Part shown: in pieces, positions 57,227 to 64,000 of the stretch
Numbering within the stretch: the stretch's first letter is position 1
Layout: each line of letters begins with the position of its first letter
Assembly (NCBI RefSeq): GCF_947504105.1
Contig: NZ_CANNGP010000001.1
Location: 186,001-250,000, forward strand
DNA: 64,000 nt
Source of the DNA: an uncultured Tateyamaria sp.
GTDB taxonomy: Bacteria; Pseudomonadota; Alphaproteobacteria; Rhodobacterales; Rhodobacteraceae
Direction: 5' to 3'
Position numbers and translations under genes: made by a program
The notes under the pieces: generated by a model
What the model saw: the letters and a program-made list of their open reading frames with translations, nothing else
What the model was told of the DNA's origin: nothing
The model's database searches: none

Positions 57227-57694
57227 TCAGCCCAGCATGAATTCTGTCTTCTCGCCCCGAGCCTCGGGGTAGAGTGCCGCGCAGGCGCAAGGCTCTGCGC
57301 CCAGTGTCTTGATTTCAATGTCCCGCGCGATGCCGTTCAGATCGGCGGCCATGCGGTCAAAACTGGCGAAAGCCCGTGCCCCGCTTTCGTGGCGATCAAT
57401 CACAGCCAGCGCCTTGTCGGTCCGGTCAAAGGGCAACCGATTGCCCATGTTCTCTTCTTGCGTCCGGAAGGTCAGCGCCGTGCCCGGTACGCAGTCCACC
57501 AACGTGAACGACGTCGCCGTCCCCTCCTGGCTCCACCAGTCGCGCCACATCACACGGCCCGCGCCAAGATCGACGTGATCCGCCTCGCCCCCGTGCGAGA
57601 TATGCGTAGTGCGGTCGCACTCTGACAAGGTCAACGCGTTCGCAGTGGCAGAGAGACCGAGCGCACATGCAAGAATGGTAAAAAACCTACTCAT
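57227..57694 (-). CDS. secreted C-x-C protein, copy 2 of a tandem pair
   Basis: A 155-residue protein with signal peptide (MSRFFTILACALGLSATANA). The mature N-terminus has C and HISHGGEADHVDLG; the C-terminus ends EPCACAALYPEARGE. It is a diverged paralogue of the upstream product (57691-58167): both share a C-x-C-A-x-x-Y-P ending. It overlaps that gene by ATGA. No family recognised. Confidence 0.65.
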   Translation of the reverse strand: MSRFFTILACALGLSATANALTLSECDRTTHISHGGEADHVDLGAGRVMWRDWWSQEGTATSFTLVDCVPGTALTFRTQEENMGNRLPFDRTDKALAVIDRHESGARAFASFDRMAADLNGIARDIEIKTLGAEPCACAALYPEARGEKTEFMLG

Positions 57695-58167
57695 TGTTTA
57701 ACCGGCTCCGGCTCGGGAATATACACCCAGTCAGGGAACCAGTTTTCAGCATCTTCAACCGTGTCGGGGTAAAAGACCGCACAGCCACATGTCGAATTGT
57801 GATGAAACCAACCATCTAGCTCTGCGTCTATGCCATGATCTGACATACGCTGAACAACCTGTTCCATCGAAAACGTCTTGGCCGAGGCGTGCGCGCGTTC
57901 AAATATCCGCGACGCCAGCTCGGTTTTCTCCCCATCATTTACCGAGATGCTGGTCATCGATGGACAGTGAATAAAAAGACCGTTTGCAACCGGACTGTTG
58001 TGGCCAAGCCTTACATTAAGCGAAACAAACCCGTCGCCCAAGTCTTGGTGGTCTGTATGGGCCGCCCCATCCACTTCAAACTCGCATGCTGCAATGCCCA
58101 TAGCGTGCGTCGCAGTTGCGACGACGACAACTATTGCAGAGAGTAGAAAAGATTGCCCAAGGGACAT
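57691..58167 (-). CDS. secreted C-x-C protein, copy 1 of a tandem pair
   Basis: A 158-residue protein with signal peptide (SFLLSAIVVVVATATHAMG). The mature part begins AACEFEVDGAAHTDHQDLG and ends NSTCGCAVFYPDTVED. The shared Cys pattern and C-x-C-A-x-x-Y-P motif tie it to copy 2. ATG at 58167 is chosen; longer in-frame sequence lies antisense to nuoJ. Low GC. Sits between nuoJ and nuoK. Confidence 0.65.
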   Translation of the reverse strand: MSLGQSFLLSAIVVVVATATHAMGIAACEFEVDGAAHTDHQDLGDGFVSLNVRLGHNSPVANGLFIHCPSMTSISVNDGEKTELASRIFERAHASAKTFSMEQVVQRMSDHGIDAELDGWFHHNSTCGCAVFYPDTVEDAENWFPDWVYIPEPEPVKQ

Positions 58168-58169
58168 GG

Positions 58170-58772
58170 TTATAGCCCCTGCCCCGGTGTGACGTCCTTC
58201 AGTTCCATCGCCGTCGCCGGATCGCGCATCATCTGGGCAATCACATCCTGACGCTTCACATCCGAACGATGGCGCAGGGTCAGCACGATGGCCCCCACCA
58301 TGGCCACGAGCAGGATTAACCCTGCAAGCTGGAACAGCAGGAAATACTGATCGTACAGGATCATCCCAAGCGCCTCGGTGTTGTGCCGATCCACAGGCGT
58401 CACCTGCGCGCGCAGCCCTTCGGCGGCAGCATTCGATTCCCATGCCCCGAAGGCCATGACGAACTGCATCAGGATCACGACTGCAATCAGCAGCGCGAGC
58501 GGCATGTATTTCGCCATCTCCGCCTTGAGCTCGGCAAAGTCCACGTCCAGCATCATCACCACGAACAGGAACAGCACCGCGACCGCGCCCACGTAGACGA
58601 TGATCAAAAGCATCGCGACGAACTCGGCCCCGAGCAGAACGAACAGACCCGCCGCACTGAGAAAGGAGAGGATCAGCCATAGAACCGAATGGACCGGATT
58701 GCGGCTGATCACCGTGAAGAGGCCGCCCGCGATCACGCTGATCGCAAAGAGGTAGAAGGCAAATACGGTCAT
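58170..58772 (-). CDS. nuoJ: NADH-quinone oxidoreductase subunit J
   Basis: A 200-residue membrane subunit with five hydrophobic segments; [22 protein letters not shown] is the conserved TM3 pi-bulge region. The C-terminal tail [20 protein letters not shown] is longer than in E. coli. Its ATG overlaps the CMD-like gene stop. Confidence 0.94.
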   Translation of the reverse strand: MTVFAFYLFAISVIAGGLFTVISRNPVHSVLWLILSFLSAAGLFVLLGAEFVAMLLIIVYVGAVAVLFLFVVMMLDVDFAELKAEMAKYMPLALLIAVVILMQFVMAFGAWESNAAAEGLRAQVTPVDRHNTEALGMILYDQYFLLFQLAGLILLVAMVGAIVLTLRHRSDVKRQDVIAQMMRDPATAMELKDVTPGQGL

Positions 58773-59188
58773 GTCTCGTCCTCGTCGTCACTCATGACTT
58801 CCTGCGCCAAGGCAAGGGCACGTGTCATGGCGGGCACACCGGCAAACATCGCCATCATGCCCAAAGTCTCGGAAATCTGTTGATCGGTGGCGCCCGCCTC
58901 GCGCGCATGGCGCACGGTTTGGCGAATGGCGGTGTCAGCGTGAGCACCCTGCATGGTCAACCCTGCAAGAGTGATCAACAGGCGTGTTTTGGCATCTAGG
59001 CCGTTCTCGTTGAACGCATTGCCGAACCACGTTTCCATCAGGTCCTTGGGCATCGTTGGCCACAAGGTTTCAAACATCTTCGGATCGAAACCTTTTGACG
59101 GATCGAACGCAGCCATTTGCGGAAACGCCTTCGTCATCTCCTGCATCTGCGCCAGCATCGCGGCAAAGGGGTTCTTGTCGTCGGTCAT
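58769..59188 (-). CDS. carboxymuconolactone decarboxylase family protein in the nuo operon
   Basis: A 139-residue helical protein. [20 protein letters not shown], then [22 protein letters not shown], follow the CMD/AhpD-like plan, but the peroxidase C-x-x-C is absent. It overlaps nuoI and nuoJ by ATGA on both sides, so expression is tied to complex I. Role unknown. Confidence 0.82.
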   Translation of the reverse strand: MTDDKNPFAAMLAQMQEMTKAFPQMAAFDPSKGFDPKMFETLWPTMPKDLMETWFGNAFNENGLDAKTRLLITLAGLTMQGAHADTAIRQTVRHAREAGATDQQISETLGMMAMFAGVPAMTRALALAQEVMSDDEDET

Positions 59189-59679
59189 CGGTAGGGTGCG
59201 TCCAATTCCAGGTTGCGCGCAATCTCGGCTTCCCAGCGCTCGCCGTTCTCCAACAGCTTGGCCTTATCGTAGTACAGTTCTTCCCGCGTCTCGGTGCTGA
59301 ATTCGAAATTCGGCCCTTCGACAATGGCGTCCACTGGACACGCTTCCTGGCAGAAGCCGCAATAGATGCATTTGGTCATATCGATGTCATAGCGCGTGGT
59401 ACGGCGGCTACCGTCCTCGCGCGGTTCGGCGTCTATGGTGATGGCCTGTGCCGGGCAAATAGCTTCGCAGAGTTTGCAGGCGATACAGCGTTCTTCGCCA
59501 TTGGGATAGCGGCGAAGCGCATGTTCACCACGGAAGCGTGGGGACAAAGGCCCCTTTTCGTGCGGATAGTTCACAGTGGCTTTCGGGGCAAAGAAATACT
59601 TGAGCCCCAGCTTCATGCCTTGCCAGAAATCCTGCAGCAGGAAGTATTTGGCGGCGCGGCCGTAGTCGATCTGCGTCAT
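59185..59679 (-). CDS. nuoI: NADH-quinone oxidoreductase subunit I
   Basis: A 164-residue iron-sulfur subunit with two 4Fe-4S motifs, [16 protein letters not shown] and [16 protein letters not shown]. It passes electrons from NuoG/B side to quinone. Length and motifs match NuoI. Confidence 0.96.
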   Translation of the reverse strand: MTQIDYGRAAKYFLLQDFWQGMKLGLKYFFAPKATVNYPHEKGPLSPRFRGEHALRRYPNGEERCIACKLCEAICPAQAITIDAEPREDGSRRTTRYDIDMTKCIYCGFCQEACPVDAIVEGPNFEFSTETREELYYDKAKLLENGERWEAEIARNLELDAPYR

Positions 59680-59681
59680 TG

Positions 59682-59876
59682 CTAGTCTCCCTGTGTTCCG
59701 TCGTTGAGATGCATGTATGCCCAGGCCTTTAATGCCGAGACAACTTCCCCAGGATCAGCGCGGTCAAGCGCTCCTTCCTCATCCGTCGTGCCAATCGCAA
59801 ACTCGGATGTCAGGAACGACACAAGATCATCCAAGTGATGCTCAGGCGCTTCGTTGATGGCGGCGGCTAATCCCAT
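59682..59876 (-). CDS. 64-residue protein between nuoH and nuoI
   Basis: A small acidic soluble protein: [20 protein letters not shown], then [16 protein letters not shown] at 59876 lies next to the nuoH stop; a reading back to 59903 would lie inside nuoH. No family is recognised. Its place suggests co-translation with nuoH and nuoI. Confidence 0.55.
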   Translation of the reverse strand: MGLAAAINEAPEHHLDDLVSFLTSEFAIGTTDEEGALDRADPGEVVSALKAWAYMHLNDGTQGD

Positions 59877-59877
59877 G

Positions 59878-60915
59878 TCAGCCCCCCACGGCCCAGCGGG
59901 CATAGATGCCCCAGAACCAGTCGAACTTGGCTGCGAATGCCACGAACACGACCCAGACCAGGCTGAATGGCAGGAACACTTTCCAGCCCAAGCGCATCAA
60001 CTGGTCATAGCGGTAGCGGGGCGTGATCGCCTTCACCATGGCAAAGAGGAAGAAGAAGAAGGCCATCTTCGCCACCATCCACAGCACGCCGTCCGGCAGG
60101 CCCGGGATGGGCGACAGCCAACCGCCGAAGAACAGCAGCGACATCAGCGCGCACATCAGGAAGATGGCGATGTATTCACCAGCCATAAACAGCAGGAACG
60201 GGGTCGAGGAATATTCGACCTGATAGCCTGCGACCAATTCGGATTCAGCTTCAGGCAGATCGAACGGCGGACGGTTCGTTTCAGCCAAAGCACTGATAAA
60301 GAACAGGAACACCATCGGCAAATGCGGTAGCCAGTACCAGCCAAAGAAGCCGTATCCAGTGTTCTGTGCATTCACGATCGCGCCGAAGTTCAGCGACCCG
60401 GTGGACAGGATCACACCAATGATTATGAGGCCAATCGACACTTCATAGGAAATCATCTGCGCGGCAGAGCGCAACGATCCCAGAAACGGATACTTCGAGT
60501 TCGACGCCCAGCCACCGATAATCACGCCATAGACCTCGAGCGACGAGATGGCGAAGACATAGAGAATCGCGACATTGATATCGGATAGAACCCAGCCGTC
60601 ATTGAACGGGATCACGGCCCACGCCACCATCGCCAACACGAAACTGGTCATAGGGGCCAGCATGAACAGGGTCTTGTCGGCACCCGCAGGCACGACAACC
60701 TCTTTCACCACGTATTTCAGGGCATCAGCAACGGTTTGCAGCAGGCCATAGACACCCACCACGTTCGGCCCGCGGCGCATTTGGACCGCCGCCCAGATCT
60801 TGCGATCACCATAAACCAGAAACAGGAGAGAAATCATGACAAACGCCACAACAGCCAGCACCTGGGCCAAAATCAGGACGGCAATGCCGCCAGTAGTGGT
60901 AAAGAATTCAGCCAT
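59878..60915 (-). CDS. nuoH: NADH-quinone oxidoreductase subunit H
   Basis: A 345-residue quinone-channel membrane subunit with eight helices; [40 protein letters not shown] and [14 protein letters not shown] are diagnostic NuoH blocks. Confidence 0.96.
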   Translation of the reverse strand: MAEFFTTTGGIAVLILAQVLAVVAFVMISLLFLVYGDRKIWAAVQMRRGPNVVGVYGLLQTVADALKYVVKEVVVPAGADKTLFMLAPMTSFVLAMVAWAVIPFNDGWVLSDINVAILYVFAISSLEVYGVIIGGWASNSKYPFLGSLRSAAQMISYEVSIGLIIIGVILSTGSLNFGAIVNAQNTGYGFFGWYWLPHLPMVFLFFISALAETNRPPFDLPEAESELVAGYQVEYSSTPFLLFMAGEYIAIFLMCALMSLLFFGGWLSPIPGLPDGVLWMVAKMAFFFFLFAMVKAITPRYRYDQLMRLGWKVFLPFSLVWVVFVAFAAKFDWFWGIYARWAVGG

Positions 60916-60921
60916 CAGTCC

Positions 60922-61302
60922 TCACACCGTCGGTATTCCCTTTTCCGCGCAGGCTGCGGCCACGACTTCGGCGTCGATGGTCCGGATTCCACGCGGTAGG
61001 GCTGGCGAGATGGTGTAAACAGCATCCGCTCTCCACACGCCAGCCTCTTCATTCACATTTGTGCGCAAGTGACGCGCAAATCCCCACCCCCGGATCAATG
61101 TGTATCCGGCGGCAGCACATTCGGCGTAATCCTCAACATCCGCCGCAGTCAATGCATTCGTCATTTCCACGTTGAACTGCACCAAGTCCTCAGCCAACAG
61201 CCGTGTTTCCACCCCCCTGTAGTCAGGGATGAACTGTTCTGCCGTCGGCACCGGGTCGCATGCCATAAGCGGTGTCAGGGATATGAGCCAACTGGCCTTC
61301 AT
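60922..61302 (-). CDS. small lipoprotein between nuoG and nuoH
   Basis: A 126-residue protein with a lipoprotein signal (SLTPLMAC, lipidated C15). The mature part is mixed ([34 protein letters not shown]) with extra Cys. Its start overlaps the nuoG stop by ATGA. No family is recognised. Confidence 0.6.
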   Translation of the reverse strand: MKASWLISLTPLMACDPVPTAEQFIPDYRGVETRLLAEDLVQFNVEMTNALTAADVEDYAECAAAGYTLIRGWGFARHLRTNVNEEAGVWRADAVYTISPALPRGIRTIDAEVVAAACAEKGIPTV

Positions 61303-63317
61303 TCGGCGGCCATGACCTCCGTCTGACGTGCCTTGGCATTCGCGCTGAGTTCGGCCATCAACTGGCTCGCACGTGCAATCGGGTTGGTCAGATAGAAATC
61401 GCTGACGGTTGATGTCAGAGTGCCGCCGTCGATCTTGCCCTGCTTCAATGCGTCGCCAGTATTCTCTGCGACAACATCCACATCACCCAGATGCGGGTGA
61501 TCGGACACCAGTTTTGTCCGCAGAGCGGCCAGGCTGTCATACGGCAACGTCGCGCCCATCTCGCCCGACAATGCACGCAGGATGGCCCAGTTTTCCTTGG
61601 CTTCACCCGGCGCAAAGCCCGCACGTTGTGCCAGTTGCGGACGTCCTTCGGTATTCACAAACAGACCGCCCTCTTCGGTATATGCAGCGCCCGGCAGGAT
61701 CACGTCGGCGCGATGCGCGCCTCGGTCACCGTGGCTGCCCTGATAGATGACAAAAGCACCGTAGCCGATTTCAATCTCGTCAGCGCCAAGGTTGTAGATC
61801 ACGTCTGCACCGTCAACGGCGGCCATGGCATCAGGATTCGTCGCCCCAATGTCCATCGCACCGACGCGCGCGGCTGCCGTGTGCAGGATCATCAGGCCCG
61901 ACTTGGTGCTTTCGGCCAGCGCCTGCGCACCCGCCAGAATTGCTGCACCATCCGAACGGGTCAGTGCCCCCATGCCGACGATGATGACAGATGGCTTTTC
62001 CTGCACTTCGGAATGATCACGCTTGAGCAGATCGTTGATGATCGTCGCTTCGGCCCCGATATGGTTCGCTTCGTAGGTCAGGTCCGGCATCTGACCGATT
62101 ACACCAACATTGGCACCGCGCGCCCAGGCCTTGCGGATACGCGCGTTCAGAACCGGCGCTTCAACGCGAGGGTCGGTGCCGATCAGCATGATAGCCTCGG
62201 CACTGTCGATGTCTTCGATAGCGGCGGTTCCAACATAGGCGGCACGGTTGCCCGAGGGCAGTTTCGCCCCATCCGTCCGGCATTCAACAATACCGCCCTG
62301 CCCTTCAATCAGTTCCTTCAAAGCATACGCCGCTTCAACCGACGCAAGGTCCCCAATCAGACCAGCGAGCTTCGATGCGCCCTTGATCGCGTCGGACGCC
62401 TTGCCAAGCGCTTCGCCCCAGGTTGCAGGGCGCAACTTGCCGTCTTCACGGATGTAAGGCCGGTCCAAACGCTGACGACGCAAGCCGTCCCAAACGAAAC
62501 GAGTTTTGTCCGAAATCCACTCTTCATTTGTGCCGTCATGGTTCAGCGGCAAAAAGCGCATCACTTCGCGACCTTTGGTATCCACACGGATGGACGAACC
62601 AAGTGCATCCATCACATCGATGCTTTCGGTCTTGGTCAGTTCCCACGGACGAGCCGTAAAGGCATAGGGCTTCGACACCAGCGCGCCGACCGGACACAGG
62701 TCGATGATGTTGCCTTGCAGGTTGGAATCAAGCGTCTCACCCAGATAGGATGTGATCTCGCTATCCTCACCACGGCCGGTCTGCCCCATCTGGGTGATGC
62801 CCGCGACCTCGGTCGTGAAGCGCACGCAGCGGGTGCAGGAAATGCAGCGGGTCATATGGGTTTCAACAAGCGGACCAAGGTCCAAATCGTCCACCGCACG
62901 CTTTGGCTCGCGGAAGCGGCTGAAATCGACACCGTAAGCCATTGCCTGGTCCTGCAGGTCACACTCACCGCCCTGGTCGCAGATCGGGCAATCCAGCGGG
63001 TGGTTGATCAGTAGGAATTCCATCACGCCCTCGCGGGCCTTCTTGACCATGGGCGAGTTGGTCTTCACGACCGGCGGCTGCCCTTCAGGACCGGGGCGCA
63101 AGTCACGCACCTGCATCGCGCAAGAGGCCGCGGGTTTGGGTGGACCACCTACAACTTCCACAAGACACATCCGGCAGTTGCCAGCGATCGACAGACGTTC
63201 GTGATAGCAAAAGCGCGGGATCTCGATGCCCGCCTCTTCACAGGCCTGAATCAGGGTCATTGCCCCGTCCACCTCGATCTCGTTGCCGTCGATGATGATC
63301 TTGCGGAGGTCGCTCAT
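61299..63317 (-). CDS. nuoG: NADH-quinone oxidoreductase subunit G
   Basis: A 672-residue peripheral iron-sulfur subunit. The N-terminal 2Fe-2S region has [20 protein letters not shown], the His-Cys3 region is [20 protein letters not shown], and a 4Fe-4S motif is [20 protein letters not shown] molybdopterin-oxidoreductase-like fold without obvious cofactor role makes up the rest. It is shorter than E. coli NuoG (about 900). Confidence 0.95.
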   Translation of the reverse strand: MSDLRKIIIDGNEIEVDGAMTLIQACEEAGIEIPRFCYHERLSIAGNCRMCLVEVVGGPPKPAASCAMQVRDLRPGPEGQPPVVKTNSPMVKKAREGVMEFLLINHPLDCPICDQGGECDLQDQAMAYGVDFSRFREPKRAVDDLDLGPLVETHMTRCISCTRCVRFTTEVAGITQMGQTGRGEDSEITSYLGETLDSNLQGNIIDLCPVGALVSKPYAFTARPWELTKTESIDVMDALGSSIRVDTKGREVMRFLPLNHDGTNEEWISDKTRFVWDGLRRQRLDRPYIREDGKLRPATWGEALGKASDAIKGASKLAGLIGDLASVEAAYALKELIEGQGGIVECRTDGAKLPSGNRAAYVGTAAIEDIDSAEAIMLIGTDPRVEAPVLNARIRKAWARGANVGVIGQMPDLTYEANHIGAEATIINDLLKRDHSEVQEKPSVIIVGMGALTRSDGAAILAGAQALAESTKSGLMILHTAAARVGAMDIGATNPDAMAAVDGADVIYNLGADEIEIGYGAFVIYQGSHGDRGAHRADVILPGAAYTEEGGLFVNTEGRPQLAQRAGFAPGEAKENWAILRALSGEMGATLPYDSLAALRTKLVSDHPHLGDVDVVAENTGDALKQGKIDGGTLTSTVSDFYLTNPIARASQLMAELSANAKARQTEVMAAE

Positions 63318-63320
63318 GCG

Positions 63321-63725
63321 TCAGTTCATCCTCAGTAGGGCGCCGATCTGGCCGCCTTTTTTGATTTCTTCGCGGCCCAGCACACAGTAGCTTGCCGGTT
63401 GGCCAGCGGTCACGCCGCCTTGTTTCAGATATGCCCTGCGCTTTGCCTTCAGCCGCTCCCGTTCAGCATCAGACTTGCGGTAGGCATCAATCTCTTCGTC
63501 CGAATAGCCCAAGTTCCGGGCACGTGCCTTCAACCCGTTCGCAACGCTCAACGCCCTAAACATCCGGGCCGAAATACTCGGGCAGTGCTTGCGGATCTCG
63601 TCCGCGATCCCAATAGCTAGAATGGTACCATCAATCTCGGGCACATCCCGAAGGTGTGGCTTCGCCGAGGCTATCCCGGCAGTCAGGCTAAGGATCAGGG
63701 CCATGGTCATGGTCATCGCGCGCAT
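63321..63725 (-). CDS. DUF5333-like secreted protein upstream of nuoG
   Basis: A 134-residue protein with signal peptide (MRAMTMTMALILSLTAGIASA). A conserved-looking middle HCPSISARMFRALSV and KARARNLGYSDEEIDAY, plus Cys in ASYCVLGREEI, fit DUF5333, a family I recall beside nuo genes in Rhodobacteraceae. ATG at 63725 has GGAGAG upstream. It ends 3 bp before nuoG. Confidence 0.75.
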   Translation of the reverse strand: MRAMTMTMALILSLTAGIASAKPHLRDVPEIDGTILAIGIADEIRKHCPSISARMFRALSVANGLKARARNLGYSDEEIDAYRKSDAERERLKAKRRAYLKQGGVTAGQPASYCVLGREEIKKGGQIGALLRMN

Positions 63726-63848
63726 CGTTTTCTCTCCACGTACTGCATCACTTTGATGCCATGTGGGAAAGCAGGTCTGTGCTATGCAATAACACGGGCC
63801 GACACAACCCGTTAGGACGCAAAATGTCGCCTTGAAAACGGGTTGTTA

Positions 63849-64000
63849 TCACGCTGGCGTGCAGGTGCCGCGCAAGAGCAGCTTGTCCCCGGAAATACGC
63901 AGCCTGCCGTCCTCGGCATCCGGCCCTTCGATCCATACGATATCAGAAGAACCGAACTGCTTGATGCAATAACGTACCGCTTCATACCGCCCCGCTTCAT
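63849..64000 (-). CDS. partial protein of unknown function, C-terminal end
   Basis: An open reading frame enters from the right edge and gives about 50 C-terminal residues (EAVRYCIKQFGSSDIVWIEG and RISGDKLLLRGTCTPA), ending at TGA 63851-63849. Two Cys and a short beta-rich tail resemble the other small nuo-linked secreted proteins. The N-terminus is outside the window. No family is recognised. Confidence 0.55.
   Translation of the reverse strand, partial: EAGRYEAVRYCIKQFGSSDIVWIEGPDAEDGRLRISGDKLLLRGTCTPA

Noticed and set aside
57691..58791. A 366-residue reading covering nuoJ antisense
   Set aside because: Its N-terminal two-thirds overlaps nuoJ on the same strand in another frame; only the last 158 residues with a signal peptide look real.

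Overview
The window looks like chromosomal DNA of a marine alphaproteobacterium of the Rhodobacteraceae (Roseobacter group). The evidence is a GC-rich background, several secreted Hint-domain proteins typical of roseobacters, a DUF5333 gene beside nuoG, a complex I operon broken up by small unidentified genes, and a tatABC operon followed by a DUF815 ATPase. No phage, insertion sequence, CRISPR array, rRNA or tRNA gene was recognised. No complete undescribed system is proven; the best candidates are the glycosyl/sulfo-transferase operon and the small proteins inside the nuo operon.

Layout. 1-3000: the 3' end of purL faces a MoxR ATPase / VWA protein pair. 3141-8907: five translationally coupled genes encode three related glycosyltransferases (one fused to a sulfotransferase-like domain), a sulfotransferase and an FkbM methyltransferase, probably for a surface glycan. 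8996-13600: an unknown protein, pyrC, pyrE and dnaB, with a 311-bp gap before dnaB that holds DnaA-box-like 9-mers. 13700-24500: a secreted DUF1194 protein, alr, an MlaE/MlaF-type lipid ABC transporter with a PqiA-like protein, a membrane/coiled-coil protein, radA, cvpA, a degenerate Hint protein, purF and small genes. 24470-29130: a methyltransferase, surE-pcm, an NlpD-like lipoprotein and a Hint protein. 29126-31572 (minus): tatA-tatB-tatC-DUF815. 31785-36010: a small ABM-like protein, a WYL regulator, and a minus-strand set of SSS symporter, orphan ABC ATPase and two Lin0512 paralogues.

36200-37800 is a lower-GC patch with a DUF6404 gene and a frameshifted HAD phosphatase. 37822-42300 holds an AlkD-like protein, a divergent SDR, a third Hint protein, a universal stress protein and an NTF2-like protein. 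A decayed BrnA-like antitoxin gene lies at 42354-42715. 42915-47750 holds prfC, an unknown gene coupled to a fourth glycosyltransferase, and a DEAD-box helicase ending at a strong bidirectional terminator.

47802-64000 is one long minus-strand run reading nuoG-H-I-J-K-L-M-N-birA-coaX-rnj. Small lipoproteins, secreted proteins and membrane proteins sit in most of the gaps between the nuo genes, usually with stop/start overlaps, so they are probably co-expressed with complex I. Two families of short hairpin-bearing intergenic repeats recur between operons.
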